A stretch of 27,807 bases of DNA, taken from NCBI GenBank assembly GCA_041687475.1, contig JAWLBW010000018.1, positions 1 to 27,807 on the forward strand, read 5' to 3'. This document shows, one piece after another, positions 7,232 to 15,577 of this stretch (the first letter of the stretch is position 1; the number at the start of each line of letters is the position of its first letter). This DNA comes from JAWLBW01 sp041687475 (GTDB lineage Bacteria; J088; JAWLBW01). Made by a program: the position numbers and the translations under genes. A model generated the notes under the pieces. The model was not told the DNA's origin, did not search any database, and was given only the letters and a program-made list of their open reading frames with translations.

Positions 7232-8622
7232 GGTACCCGTTGCACCAACCTGTCATCTTTCTTTCGACCGTTTTCGCATTTCTTCTGTCTGTCGCCACGG
7301 TGCGGGCCGGCGCGCCGTCGTCGGCGACCGAGGGCGTCGACGCGGTGGCTGAAACCTATCGGGTGCTCGAGGCCTTTCAGGACACGATCGGACGCGTGAG
7401 CGGCGAGGTGCTGCCCTCGGTGGTATTCATCGAAGCCGTGCAGAAAATCAACAACCGCAAGCGCAAGGTTACCGGCAGCGGTTTCATCGTATCCGACGAC
7501 GGCGTCATCGTGACCAACGAACATGTGGTCGATAAGGCGCAGAAGGTCGAAGTTACCCTGGTCAACGATCGGCGCAAATATCCGGCCACCATCATCGGTA
7601 CCGATCAGCAGACCGATATTGCCGTGATACGTATCGAGCCCGAGGGAGTTCTACCCGTGCCTCGCTTCGGCGACTATGCCGATGTTCGGGTGGGCGAAGG
7701 CGTGCTGGCCATCGGCAACCCCTACGGACTCGACGGAACGGTCAGCTTCGGTATCGTAAGCGCCAAGGGGCGCAACCTGAACGTGGGCTCGCTCATCAAC
7801 GACTTCATTCAGACCGACGCCATGATCGATCACGGGTCGAGCGGCGGGCCGCTCGTGAACCTGCGGGGTGAAATCATCGGCGTCAACTCGATGGGGCAGG
7901 GCCGGGGTATCGGGTTCACCATTCCCATCAACACGGCGCTGGAAGTGCGCGACCGCCTGCTGCGATCGGGGCAGCTGGAACGGGGCTGGCTGGGGGTGAC
8001 CGTGCAGCCGTTGAGCCGCGAGCTTGCCGAACATCTGGGGTACGCCGACGTCACCGGCGTGCTCGTGACCCATGTCATCGAAGACTCGCCCGCCGCCCGC
8101 GCCGGTATACGCATCGAAGACATCATTACCGATGTCGACGGGGCCGCCATCGACACCGAAGACGCCAATGACCTCAACAGTTTCCGGCGAACGGTCGCCG
8201 CCATAGACCCGGGCAGCAAGGTCAAGATAGGCCTTCAACGTGGTCGAAAGGCTTTCGAACGGCGTGTGACCATGGGCGAACAGCCTAAACTCGAAGGCGA
8301 GGAATTCGAAACCGACTACGGCTTTACGGGAAAGGAAATCACCGCCTCGATGCAGCTTGCGAATCGACTCGATAGCCGCGAAGGTGTCTTTGTCAGCTTC
8401 GTCGAGAAGGACAGCGTGGCAGCCGAGGCAGGCATCATGTACGGCGAAGTCGTGGTCGAGGTCGGCGGTCGTTCGGTAAAGACCCTCGACGATTTCCGCG
8501 AAGCCCTCGCGAAGCTGCCCGCCGACGGCAGCCGCTTTCTCGTCAAGGCGCGGGCGGGCGACAGCCTGCGCTATCACCTGCTTATTCCCTACGGCAAGGA
8601 GCTGCGTGCCGAGCGGCGTTGA
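7228..8622 (+). CDS. Periplasmic HtrA/DegP-type serine protease, first of two paralogues
   Basis: The 464-residue protein has a signal peptide (ending near VRAG), a trypsin-like domain and two PDZ domains (about residues 255-350 and 375-455). The catalytic triad is visible: H99 (TNEHVV), D130 (QTDIAV) and S205 (GSSGGPL; the usual Asn before the Ser is Ser here). HtrA proteases degrade or refold damaged envelope proteins. The GTG at 7228 overlaps the preceding stop. A TTG at 7240, with GAGGT at good spacing before it, is an alternative that still keeps the signal peptide. The second copy lies 288 bp downstream and is closely similar along its whole length, which points to a tandem duplication. 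Confidence 0.92.
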   Translation: MRYPLHQPVIFLSTVFAFLLSVATVRAGAPSSATEGVDAVAETYRVLEAFQDTIGRVSGEVLPSVVFIEAVQKINNRKRKVTGSGFIVSDDGVIVTNEHVVDKAQKVEVTLVNDRRKYPATIIGTDQQTDIAVIRIEPEGVLPVPRFGDYADVRVGEGVLAIGNPYGLDGTVSFGIVSAKGRNLNVGSLINDFIQTDAMIDHGSSGGPLVNLRGEIIGVNSMGQGRGIGFTIPINTALEVRDRLLRSGQLERGWLGVTVQPLSRELAEHLGYADVTGVLVTHVIEDSPAARAGIRIEDIITDVDGAAIDTEDANDLNSFRRTVAAIDPGSKVKIGLQRGRKAFERRVTMGEQPKLEGEEFETDYGFTGKEITASMQLANRLDSREGVFVSFVEKDSVAAEAGIMYGEVVVEVGGRSVKTLDDFREALAKLPADGSRFLVKARAGDSLRYHLLIPYGKELRAERR

Positions 8623-8910
8623 GTCGGCGCTCGGCCGGGCGGGCGTAAGCCGCGAAATGCAACGCTGAGGTTGTCTGCAACGGCGTCTGCAGCCCGCCCT
8701 GAGCCTCCGTGCGTCATCTCTCCTGCCGACGACCCGGGGCCGGCGGTGGCATGGTCCTTGCTCCACTGAATGAACGACGCCGGCGCGGTTGTCGCGAGAT
8801 ATCCGATCAGGGGTGTGTCGTGCGCTGTCTTCTCGCCGGCCCCGACCAAGTCCGTACACATGCCGGGGATCCGATTGCGTTCCGCTTTTCCCCTTGGGAG
8901 GACCACGTTC
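8623..8910 (+). other. Spacer between the two HtrA genes
   Basis: No gene, terminator or convincing promoter was found in these 288 bp. The upstream in-frame extension of the second protease through this stretch lacks a signal peptide and looks non-coding. Only the ribosome binding site GGGAGGA (8895-8901) before ATG 8911 stands out. Confidence 0.5.
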
Positions 8911-10314
8911 ATGCAGATAGCGTTTACCGTACTTGCCGCAGCCCTGCTCGCCGCCGCACCCGCCCGGGCCGCGACCGCGGTTACCGAATCCGTCGACTCG
9001 GTGGCCGAGACGGCTCGCGTTCTCATGGCGTTCGAGGAAACCATCGCCAGGGTCAGCCGTCAGGTAACGCCTTCGGTGGTGTACATCGAAGCGGTTCTCA
9101 AGGTGAACAATAGCCGGAAGAAAGTCTCGGGCAGCGGTTTTGTCGTCTCGGCCGACGGACTCATCCTGACCAACGAGCATGTGGTGCGCGACGCCCAGAA
9201 GGTCGAGGTAACCCTGTTGGGCGAGCGGCGCAAATACAAGGCCGAGGTGGTGGGGGCCGACATGCAGACCGACGTGGCCGTGCTGCGCATTGCCCCCGAT
9301 GCCCCACTCTTGGTGCCGGCGTTGGGCGACTACGAGAAGGTGCGCGTGGGTGAAGGGGTGCTGGCCATCGGAAACCCCCTCGGTCTCGACGGCACGGTCA
9401 GTTTCGGCATTGTGAGCGCCAAGGGGCGTAACCTGAACGTCGGCACCCTCATCAACGACTTCATTCAGACCGACGCCATGATCGACCATGGCTCGAGCGG
9501 TGGACCGCTCGTAAACATGCGCGGCGAAATCATCGGCATCAACTCGCGCGGACAGGGACGGGGCATCGGTTTTACCATTCCCATCAACACGGCGCTTGAA
9601 GTACGCGACCGCTATCTGGAAAGCGGAACCCTTCATCGAGGCTGGCTGGGCGTGACCGTGCAGCCCATCAACCGCGAGCTGGCCGATTATCTCGGCGACG
9701 GCGGCTTGAAGGGCGTCATCGTAAACAGCGTGCTGCGCGATTCGCCTGCCGAAGCCGCCGGCCTGCAGACCGAAGACATCATTCTCTCCATCGGCGAGGT
9801 CGTCGTGGGGGCCGAAGACGAAGCCGAGCTGAGCGCCTTCCGTCGCGCCATAGCCGCCTTCAAGCCCGAGCACGAAGTGCCCGTCGAGATTCTGCGCAAC
9901 GGAAAACCCGAACGCGTCATGGTGTCGATGGGGGCGCAGCCGACGCTGAACCCGGCCGAGGAAGAGACGTCGTTCGGATTCACGGTCAACGAAATCAACG
10001 CCTCGATTCGTTATGCCAACCGCCTCGACAGCGAGCACGGGGTACTAGTCAAGTTTGTCGAGTCGGGCAGCGTGGCCGCCGAAGCCGGGCTGCGAGCGGG
10101 CCAGGTGATCGAGAACGTGAATGGCAGGAAGATTGAAACGCTTGACGATTTCCGCGAAGCGCTCGACGACCTAACCCGCGACAACAGACGCTTTCTGATC
10201 AAGGCGCGTGCCGGCGACAACCTTCGCTATCACCTGCTCGTGCCCTACGGAAAGGGTGTTCACGCGGTTTCGGCCGACGCATCGGAAACCAGGGAAACGA
10301 GCGCGACCCCCTGA
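8911..10314 (+). CDS. Periplasmic HtrA/DegP-type serine protease, second paralogue
   Basis: ATG 8911 follows a strong GGGAGGA site and opens a clean signal peptide with an APARA cleavage motif. The frame is open for 141 bp upstream, but that extension would bury the signal. The 467-residue product has the same trypsin-PDZ-PDZ order as its neighbour, with triad H90, D121 and S196. The two share long identical stretches around the active site (for example GRNLNVG-LINDFIQTDAMI) and the same C-terminal PDZ motif ending LRYHLLVPYGK. The main differences are in the PDZ1 loops and the C-terminal tail (VSADASETRETSATP here, ELRAERR there). Different substrate preferences or regulation are possible but not shown. 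Confidence 0.93.
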   Translation: MQIAFTVLAAALLAAAPARAATAVTESVDSVAETARVLMAFEETIARVSRQVTPSVVYIEAVLKVNNSRKKVSGSGFVVSADGLILTNEHVVRDAQKVEVTLLGERRKYKAEVVGADMQTDVAVLRIAPDAPLLVPALGDYEKVRVGEGVLAIGNPLGLDGTVSFGIVSAKGRNLNVGTLINDFIQTDAMIDHGSSGGPLVNMRGEIIGINSRGQGRGIGFTIPINTALEVRDRYLESGTLHRGWLGVTVQPINRELADYLGDGGLKGVIVNSVLRDSPAEAAGLQTEDIILSIGEVVVGAEDEAELSAFRRAIAAFKPEHEVPVEILRNGKPERVMVSMGAQPTLNPAEEETSFGFTVNEINASIRYANRLDSEHGVLVKFVESGSVAAEAGLRAGQVIENVNGRKIETLDDFREALDDLTRDNRRFLIKARAGDNLRYHLLVPYGKGVHAVSADASETRETSATP

Positions 10315-10347
10315 GACAAAAAACGGACTCCGTTGTGCGGAGTCCGT
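10315..10347 (-). terminator. Rho-independent terminator between convergent genes
   Basis: A perfect 10-bp stem, ACGGACTCCG (10323-10332) with CGGAGTCCGT (10338-10347), encloses a 5-base loop. On the minus strand it is followed by a run of six T, so it terminates the peptidoglycan-binding gene. On the plus strand, after the second HtrA gene, the trailing sequence is only CTCGTTC, so it works less well in that direction. Confidence 0.88.
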
Positions 10348-10386
10348 CTCGTTCCCGAACCTGCCCGGCGAACTCGGTCGCAACCA

Positions 10387-11253
10387 TCAATTCATCTGGT
10401 CGAGTGGAGCCGGTTCGCTGGGGTAGGGCCGGGCCTGACTGTCGGGCGTGGGAACCTCTTCGGCCGATTCAGCCCCTTGGGGAATTTGCGTTTCCCGGGT
10501 TTCGTCCCACTCCTGCGCCGACTGATCGTCCTGTGGAACGGTCGTTTCCGGCGTCGGCGGCTCGCTCTGGGTGTCTTGAGGCGCGCGGGGCTCGCGTTGC
10601 GCCTCTTCGGGCGTGGCGGGCTGGCTCTCGCCTTGCGGAAGCTGTGTTTCCTGCGGCGCCTGCTCGCCCCGGGGAACCTGGCTTTCCTGCATTTCCGAGC
10701 CACCCATGGTGCCGCCGGGCATGGCCGGTTCGCGCTGGGGAATTTGTGTTTCCTGCGTGGCCGAGCTTGCCGAATCGCCTTGCGGAACCTGCGTTTCCTG
10801 CGTGCTCTCGGTTACCGGTTCGCCCTGCGGAACTTCGGTGGCCTGGACTTCACCCGCCTGAACTCCGAGGGCCGAAAGCGTCTGCGGGTCGAGGTTGCCT
10901 GAGGGCTCCATGCCCTGGGCTTCCTGAAAGTTCTCGACGGCCTGTTGGGTACGCGGTCCGACGATGCCGTCGACAGGGCCCGCCGTGTAGCCCTGTTCGT
11001 TCAGGGCCTGCTGGGCCTGGCGTACGGTTTCGGCTTCAAGCTGCGCCTGTTCCCCCTGTGGGGCAGGTTGTGCCTCGGACAGCTGCGGTTCCGGCTGCTG
11101 CGATTGTTGCTCCTGCAGGTCCTGTTGTTGTTGCTGTTGAAGTTGCTGGTCTTGCTGCTCGACCTGCTGCTGGTCCTGGATCTGGGCGCCGACATGGGTC
11201 GGAATCATAAGCGCCGTTGCGGCGGCCAATACCGCCAGCGGGTTCCCTTTCAT
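10387..11253 (-). CDS. Secreted peptidoglycan-binding protein with Gln-rich region and ETQxPQGE repeats
   Basis: The ATG at 11253 is preceded by AGGAGAATACGAG and gives a good signal peptide cut near HVGAQ; a longer frame upstream lacks one. The 288-residue protein has four parts. The signal is followed by an extreme Gln-rich stretch (about 24-60). A PG_binding_1-type domain (about 75-131) contains GYTAGPVDGIVGPRTQQAVENF. A low-complexity C-terminal half carries seven imperfect copies of E-T-Q-[VIL]-P-Q-G-[ED] at about residues 140, 153, 168, 190, 202, 237 and 254. The PG domain suggests attachment to the cell wall in the periplasm. The acidic, Pro/Gln-rich tail is probably disordered and may be a spacer or binding surface. 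No enzyme domain is present. Confidence 0.8.
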   Translation of the reverse strand: MKGNPLAVLAAATALMIPTHVGAQIQDQQQVEQQDQQLQQQQQQDLQEQQSQQPEPQLSEAQPAPQGEQAQLEAETVRQAQQALNEQGYTAGPVDGIVGPRTQQAVENFQEAQGMEPSGNLDPQTLSALGVQAGEVQATEVPQGEPVTESTQETQVPQGDSASSATQETQIPQREPAMPGGTMGGSEMQESQVPRGEQAPQETQLPQGESQPATPEEAQREPRAPQDTQSEPPTPETTVPQDDQSAQEWDETRETQIPQGAESAEEVPTPDSQARPYPSEPAPLDQMN

Positions 11254-11488
11254 CTCGTATTCTCCTGGATAACGCGCAAAGGTTCGCGCCGGACTGCCGC
11301 CTTGCCGTGACTCACCATCGAAACCTGCTCTTTCGTGGGAACGGGTGCGATGGCGCGCGGTGGCGTCAGGCACGGTTCAGACCCTCATCTTACGAATGCC
11401 GGGTTCGGTCAGGAACTGCGTGCGCTCGACAAGTGACGCGCGGGGCGGGTGCACGGAGGACGGCGGGCGGCCGACTAAGAACGGGGTG
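11254..11488 (-). other. Gap between pgeF and the peptidoglycan-binding gene
   Basis: In these 235 bp only the ribosome binding site of the downstream gene (AGGAGA at the 3' end of the gap on the minus strand) can be supported. No convincing promoter or terminator was found, although the length suggests a promoter lies here. Confidence 0.4.
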
Positions 11489-12160
11489 TCAGGGAGCTAC
11501 GAACACAAAGGCCGCCATGCGGCCGGCCTGCTCGCCGTCGCGGCGGAAGGAATGCAGGTCGGCGGCGTCGCGGGTGCACTGCGGCTCGACGTCGATCGCC
11601 GAAACTCCCCGGGCGCGAAGAAGCGAGGCATTCAGGGCGGGTAGATTGAGGTAGGGACCGTCGTCACGTTCGAGCAGCCATTCGCCGGGTGGGAATTCGG
11701 CGGTGAATTTTTCTGCAATGTCCCTTCCCACGCGATAACAGCAGGAACCGATGGCCGGGCCGATCCAGGCGTAGACGTCGCCCGGATCACCGAGCGCGTC
11801 GAGTGCGGCTTCGGCAATGCGTGCGTGGGTGCCGCGCCAACCGGCATGCACGGCGGCGGCCTTTCCGAGGCGGGCGTTGAGCAGGATGATCGGAACGCAA
11901 TCGGCCACGCGTATGGCCGCCGCTTCGCCCCGTTCGACGACGATGGCGTCGGCTTCACATCCCTCGCGTCGGGCCTCGATTGTGTCGACCACCTTGTTGC
12001 CGTGCACCTGTATCACCCGGGCGGGCGCCGGAAACCCGGCAGCCGCCGCGAGCGCATTCACGTCGTCGTGGGAATGAACGTTGCGATCGCCCAGTCCGTA
12101 CGTGAAACCGGGCATGGGCCTGCCGGTGTAAACACCGTATGTGTCGATTCGCGATTTCAT
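11489..12160 (-). CDS. pgeF: PgeF/YfiH purine-nucleoside-phosphorylase-like Cu/Zn protein (DUF152)
   Basis: ATG 12160 overlaps the rluD stop (ATGA) and gives 223 residues, close to the family norm; the longer frame upstream lies inside rluD. The metal-site motifs are in order: VIQVHGNKV (His), RVADCVPI (Cys) and AAVHAGWRGT (His). Also conserved are GPAIGSCCY and QCTRD near the end. Members were long called polyphenol oxidase or laccase-domain proteins. They are now known as nucleoside phosphorylase/adenosine deaminase-type enzymes (FAMIN relatives) and, in E. coli (PgeF), as editors that remove a wrongly incorporated L-Ser from UDP-MurNAc. Linkage with rluD is very common across bacteria. Confidence in the family is high; which activity dominates here is unknown. 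Confidence 0.93.
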   Translation of the reverse strand: MKSRIDTYGVYTGRPMPGFTYGLGDRNVHSHDDVNALAAAAGFPAPARVIQVHGNKVVDTIEARREGCEADAIVVERGEAAAIRVADCVPIILLNARLGKAAAVHAGWRGTHARIAEAALDALGDPGDVYAWIGPAIGSCCYRVGRDIAEKFTAEFPPGEWLLERDDGPYLNLPALNASLLRARGVSAIDVEPQCTRDAADLHSFRRDGEQAGRMAAFVFVAP

Positions 12161-13110
12161 CGATCCTGCTCGGCAATCAGCTGCCACAGCCGCTGCATGT
12201 CGACCGGCGGTTCGGCCTCGACCCTGATGGTCTTGCCCGCGCGGGTGGTAAAGCCGAGCACCCGTGCATGCAGGGCCTGCCGGTTGAAGGCGGCCAGGGC
12301 CTCGCGCAGTTCGGGCAGAAGGCTCGCCGGAATGCTGCGCCCCTTTCCGTAAAGCGGGTCGCCGACGACCGGGTGGTGCGATTCGGCCATGTGCACGCGA
12401 ATCTGGTGCGTGCGACCGGTTTCGAGGCGACACTCGACCCGCGAGAAATGACGGGTTGCCGCAGTCACCTTGTAATGTGTCACGGCTCTACGGCCGCTGG
12501 TCGTGCGGCCGGTCATGCGCAGGCGGTTACGAGGGTCGCGACCGATGAGTCCTTCGACCGTTCCGGTCGAGAAGCTGAAAACACCCCAGACGATTGCCTC
12601 GTAGGCGCGCTCGATGGTGTGTGCGGCAAACTGTTCGGCCAGAAAGCGGTGGGCCAGGTCGTTCTTGGTGGCGGCCATTACGCCCGAGGTGTCTTTGTCC
12701 AAGCGGTGCACAATGCCCGGACGCATGACCCCGCCGACATTGGAAAGGTTTCCGCAGTGGTGCAGAAGGGCGTTGACCAACGTGCCCGAGTCGTGCCCGG
12801 CCCCGTGATGCACGACCATGCCTGCCGGTTTGTTGACGATGACGTAGTCGTCGTCCTCATACAGAATGTCGAGGTCTACCGCTTCGGGTCTGGGCGTGGC
12901 CTCGACCGGCGGGGGTACCCGTGCCGCTATGACATCGCCGGGTTTGAGCGGGGCGCCGGGTTTCGTCGGTGCGCCGTTCAAGCTGACCAGTCGGTCGGCA
13001 ATGAGCTGCTGCCAACGAGCCCTGCTGAGATCGGGATGGTGTAGTGAGAGAAAGCGATCGAGCCGCATGCCGGCTTCGGCAGCGCCCACGTCGAAACTGA
13101 GCGGGGTCAC
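12157..13110 (-). CDS. rluD: RluD-family 23S rRNA pseudouridine synthase
   Basis: The 317-residue protein has an N-terminal S4 RNA-binding domain (about 14-75) and an RluA/RluC/RluD catalytic domain. D138 in HRLDKDTSG is the catalytic aspartate. VNKPAGMVVHHG, the RTHQIRVHM motif and GDPLYG are also present. E. coli RluD makes the pseudouridines in helix 69 of 23S rRNA. Length, S4 domain and pairing with pgeF favour RluD over RluA or RluC. The GTG start overlaps the stop of the preceding small gene (GTGA), and its own stop overlaps the pgeF ATG, so the three are translated in a coupled way. Confidence 0.93.
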   Translation of the reverse strand: MTPLSFDVGAAEAGMRLDRFLSLHHPDLSRARWQQLIADRLVSLNGAPTKPGAPLKPGDVIAARVPPPVEATPRPEAVDLDILYEDDDYVIVNKPAGMVVHHGAGHDSGTLVNALLHHCGNLSNVGGVMRPGIVHRLDKDTSGVMAATKNDLAHRFLAEQFAAHTIERAYEAIVWGVFSFSTGTVEGLIGRDPRNRLRMTGRTTSGRRAVTHYKVTAATRHFSRVECRLETGRTHQIRVHMAESHHPVVGDPLYGKGRSIPASLLPELREALAAFNRQALHARVLGFTTRAGKTIRVEAEPPVDMQRLWQLIAEQDR

Positions 13111-13373
13111 CAGATGGTCGTTTCTTCGTTTTCGAAGGGTTTGATGATCATATCGACAATGGCCCGGTTGAAGAAATTATGCAAGGCCTCGATTTCGGGA
13201 TCGACACGATCAGCATAAATGGCGTGCGCTTCGGCCAGCTCGGCGGCAAGCGTGGTGAACAGCCGGTCTTCGCGCAGGGCCAGGCGAATCTTTTCGCGAT
13301 TGTAAAAAGCCACGTCGCCCACGACCTGGTCGGCTACCCGGCGGGCTTCGTCGATGTCGGTAATGAGGCGCAT
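13107..13373 (-). CDS. Small conserved helical protein of unknown function
   Basis: The 88-residue protein is rich in charged residues and almost all helical, with the pattern VADQVVGDVAFYNREKIRLALREDRLF then YADRVDPEIEALHNFFNRAIVD. I recall similar short proteins in deltaproteobacterial genomes but know no function. It has no signal peptide or membrane segment, so it should be cytosolic. Its ATG is two bases after the stop of the J-like/HTH gene and its TGA overlaps the rluD GTG, so it is a true operon member rather than a chance frame. Alternative starts inside would remove the conserved first helix. Confidence 0.7.
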   Translation of the reverse strand: MRLITDIDEARRVADQVVGDVAFYNREKIRLALREDRLFTTLAAELAEAHAIYADRVDPEIEALHNFFNRAIVDMIIKPFENEETTIW

Positions 13374-13375
13374 GC

Positions 13376-14365
13376 CTAACCGCTTATCCTTGCCGCCTCG
13401 TAAGCGGGCATGTAATCGGCGACCAGCTTATCGCCGTCGATTCCCAGAAGTTTGGCGTAGGTGCGCAGGAAGCCGCGCACATAGACCGGCGCCGGAAGAA
13501 AGGCGTAGTTCGACTGCTCGAGAAAGCGAATATTGTTGTTCGAAATTTTCGTTCGCTCGCCGACCTCTTCGACCGACAGGCCGCGGGCTTCGCGAACCGC
13601 CCGCAGCTCGGGGCCACCGATGGGTCGACCGTCGAGCTCGGGAATTTCGTCGTCGGCCAGACGTTCGGGCTCTTCGGGGAATTCGGGGGCTTGTGCCGGC
13701 GGCGTGGTGCTCGATCCGTGGGCCATGGCGGGCCGCACGGTGGGGGCCGGCGGGGTTACGGAGCCTTCCTTCGCGGCATCGGGCGATACGGCGGCAGGTC
13801 GGGGCGTCGCCGCGTCGGGGACCGGCTGTGCCGAGAAAGGCAGGCTTGCCGACGGCCTGGACGAAATAACCGCCGGCTCCATGGCCGGAATGGGCTTGTG
13901 GGTGACGCAAGTGTCCGGCACGGGTTCGGGCCGCTCGGCCTGGGGGGCATGGGTCGGTTCGGCCTGTTGTGCCTGCGTAGCTTCGGCTTGCCGTGCCTGT
14001 GCCGGTACATGCGAACGGTCGGGAAAAATCGTGACGTTGGCCGCTTCGCCGCCGTGCACCTCTTCTTCGACCTTGGTGAAGGCCGCGCTTTCGTCGAACT
14101 GCAGTTCGTTGGCCGAGTAGCGGCCCGCGGCAACCAGCTTGCGGTTGTAGGAGCGGCGAAGGTCGCGGTTGCAGAGTACGCGGCGGGCTTCCTCGAAAAA
14201 GGCAACAGCCTGCCGACGTTCCTCTTCGGACATCAGTCCGTAAGTGGCTACGGCGTCTTCGCCGTAGGTTTCGAGGCAGAACCGGTAGGCCGCCTCGACG
14301 GTCTCGGGATCGGCGTCGGGCTCGATCTCCAATGCGGCGTAGTAGTCGAGTTTATGCAGTTCCAT
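13376..14365 (-). CDS. Degenerate J-domain fused to a RodZ-type helix-turn-helix
   Basis: The 329-residue protein has three parts. Residues 4-78 look like a DnaJ J-domain: LDYYAALEIEPDADPETVEAAYR, then FFEEARRVLCNRDLRRSYNRKL. The HPD tripeptide that stimulates DnaK is absent; the loop between helices II and III reads LETYGEDAVATYGLM. Residues about 105-240 are a Pro/Ala/Gln-rich linker. Residues about 245-325 are an HTH_25 domain as in RodZ (LRAVREARGLSVEEVGERTKIS, then VYVRGFLRTYAKLLGI), which in RodZ contacts MreB. There is no transmembrane segment, unlike RodZ. ATG 14365 has GGGGAAAGC before it. The MinD-like gene ends 10 bp upstream. A cytoskeletal or scaffold role is inference. Confidence 0.78.
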   Translation of the reverse strand: MELHKLDYYAALEIEPDADPETVEAAYRFCLETYGEDAVATYGLMSEEERRQAVAFFEEARRVLCNRDLRRSYNRKLVAAGRYSANELQFDESAAFTKVEEEVHGGEAANVTIFPDRSHVPAQARQAEATQAQQAEPTHAPQAERPEPVPDTCVTHKPIPAMEPAVISSRPSASLPFSAQPVPDAATPRPAAVSPDAAKEGSVTPPAPTVRPAMAHGSSTTPPAQAPEFPEEPERLADDEIPELDGRPIGGPELRAVREARGLSVEEVGERTKISNNNIRFLEQSNYAFLPAPVYVRGFLRTYAKLLGIDGDKLVADYMPAYEAARISG

Positions 14366-14375
14366 GCTTTCCCCG

Positions 14376-15359
14376 TCAGAAAGTCATGGACAGCTGCTGC
14401 TGCCCGTACAGATTATCAACCAGCTTTGCCAGGGCTTCGGCCGCCTTGCTTTCGGGAAAGGCTACCACGTGGGGCGTGCGTTTGCGCACGGCCTGCCAGA
14501 CCGTGTCGTCGTAGGGCAGGGCGCCCTGAAATTCGATGTTGATGCCGAGCATCTTCTTGCAGGCCGAGCGCAGCCCGTGGCCGACGCGCAGATCTTCGTC
14601 GGAGCGCACCTGATTGAGCACGAGGCGCGGTCGATAGCGATCGGCCACTTTCATGACGGCGTCGCCGAGCCGGGGGTCGAGATCCGAGGCGCGTTCGGCA
14701 ATGGAGTGCACGTGGCGCAGCGACCCGTCGGTCTGCACGTTCTGGGCCGAATCAAGCAGGCGCTGAAAGGCCTGATGATCGGAAACATGGCGCAGGCGCC
14801 GCAGGAAGGCGGCCCGGAGAAAACGGTAGCCGTTTTCGACGCTGGTCGGCTCGGGCAGCACGACCAGCAGGTTGACGTGCGCCAGATTGAAGAAGTCGAG
14901 CGTATTGAAGTGGGTGCCGGCGCCCAGGTCGAGAATGAGCGCGTCGCCCGCGAAGGTGCGCAGGCGGTTCATGAGACGCAGCTTCTGCTGGTATTTCAGG
15001 TTGGCTGCGTCAAGGTTGTCGCCCGAGCCGCTGATGAGGGCAAGGTTGGGCTGGCCGCCGCTTACGGCCACCTGATTCAGCGTGGGCACGCGGCGGGCAA
15101 GGAAGTCGCCCAGCGAACGATCGGGGTTGGGCACCCCCAGCAGGGTGTGCAGGTTGGCGCCGCCGAAATCGGCGTCGAACAGCAGAACCCGCTTGTTCTG
15201 CCGGCTCATGGTAAGCGCAAGTCCTGAACTTACAAGGCTTTTTCCGATGCCGCCCTTACCCCCGCCCACAGCCCAGATCTCGGCCCTGCGTTCACGAACG
15301 CCGAATTCCGCAAAGGCGGATTGTCTCTGACCTTCGCTAGTCACTGCAGTCAGGGCCAT
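14376..15359 (-). CDS. MinD/ParA-family P-loop ATPase
   Basis: The 327-residue protein has the deviant Walker A GGGKGGIGKS (residues 32-41, signature K35 and K40). It also has a FDADFGGANLHTLLG switch I/A' motif and a DLGAGTHFNTLDFF region in place of Walker B, with hydrophobic strands typical of SIMIBI ATPases. MinD/FlhG/ParA proteins dimerise on ATP and position cell structures. The C-terminus (KLVDNLYGQQQLSMTF) has no obvious amphipathic membrane-targeting helix of the MinD kind. It heads the operon with the RodZ-HTH fusion, a pairing that suggests spatial organisation. It is not next to flagellar or plasmid genes, so FlhG and ParA names would be guesses. Confidence 0.88.
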   Translation of the reverse strand: MALTAVTSEGQRQSAFAEFGVRERRAEIWAVGGGKGGIGKSLVSSGLALTMSRQNKRVLLFDADFGGANLHTLLGVPNPDRSLGDFLARRVPTLNQVAVSGGQPNLALISGSGDNLDAANLKYQQKLRLMNRLRTFAGDALILDLGAGTHFNTLDFFNLAHVNLLVVLPEPTSVENGYRFLRAAFLRRLRHVSDHQAFQRLLDSAQNVQTDGSLRHVHSIAERASDLDPRLGDAVMKVADRYRPRLVLNQVRSDEDLRVGHGLRSACKKMLGINIEFQGALPYDDTVWQAVRKRTPHVVAFPESKAAEALAKLVDNLYGQQQLSMTF

Positions 15360-15440
15360 GCGCGGTTCGCATGAAATCGGTTCATGGGGTCTCGGATGAG
15401 CGGGCTGACGGAAGCTGGGCCTGTTACCACTTACGATCCC

Positions 15441-15469
15441 TTTCTACCAGAAACGGCCATGTCTTGCAA
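15441..15469 (-). promoter_or_regulatory. Putative sigma-70 promoter of the MinD-rluD-pgeF operon
   Basis: On the minus strand TTGCAA (15469-15464), a 17-bp spacer and TAGAAA (15446-15441) precede the MinD-like ATG by about 80 bases. Spacing is ideal and both hexamers are reasonable matches. Confidence 0.5.
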
Positions 15470-15558
15470 ACGGTATTTCAGCAAGTCCTTTAAGCCCACG
15501 TGATAAGGTATCGAACTTCCACCAGGAAGAGCGCGCGGCGAGAAGGGGATAGCCCATT

Positions 15559-15568
15559 TTGATACAAT
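15559..15568 (+). promoter_or_regulatory. Extended -10 promoter placed for a leaderless mRNA
   Basis: TTGATACAAT contains TG-A-TACAAT, an extended -10 element. It ends nine bases before ATG 15578, so transcription would start at or within a few bases of the start codon. No Shine-Dalgarno sequence is present. Confidence 0.5.
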
Positions 15569-15577
15569 GTTTTACTT

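Noticed and set aside
8770..8910. Longer N-terminus of the second HtrA protease
   Set aside because: The 47 extra codons would place the clear signal peptide inside the protein, and a strong ribosome binding site stands directly before ATG 8911.
7651..10038. A 795-codon open frame on the minus strand across both HtrA genes
   Set aside because: It lies exactly antisense to two clear protease genes and the spacer between them; such long shadows are usual in GC-rich DNA. It has no family motif and repeats itself only because the two proteases are paralogues.
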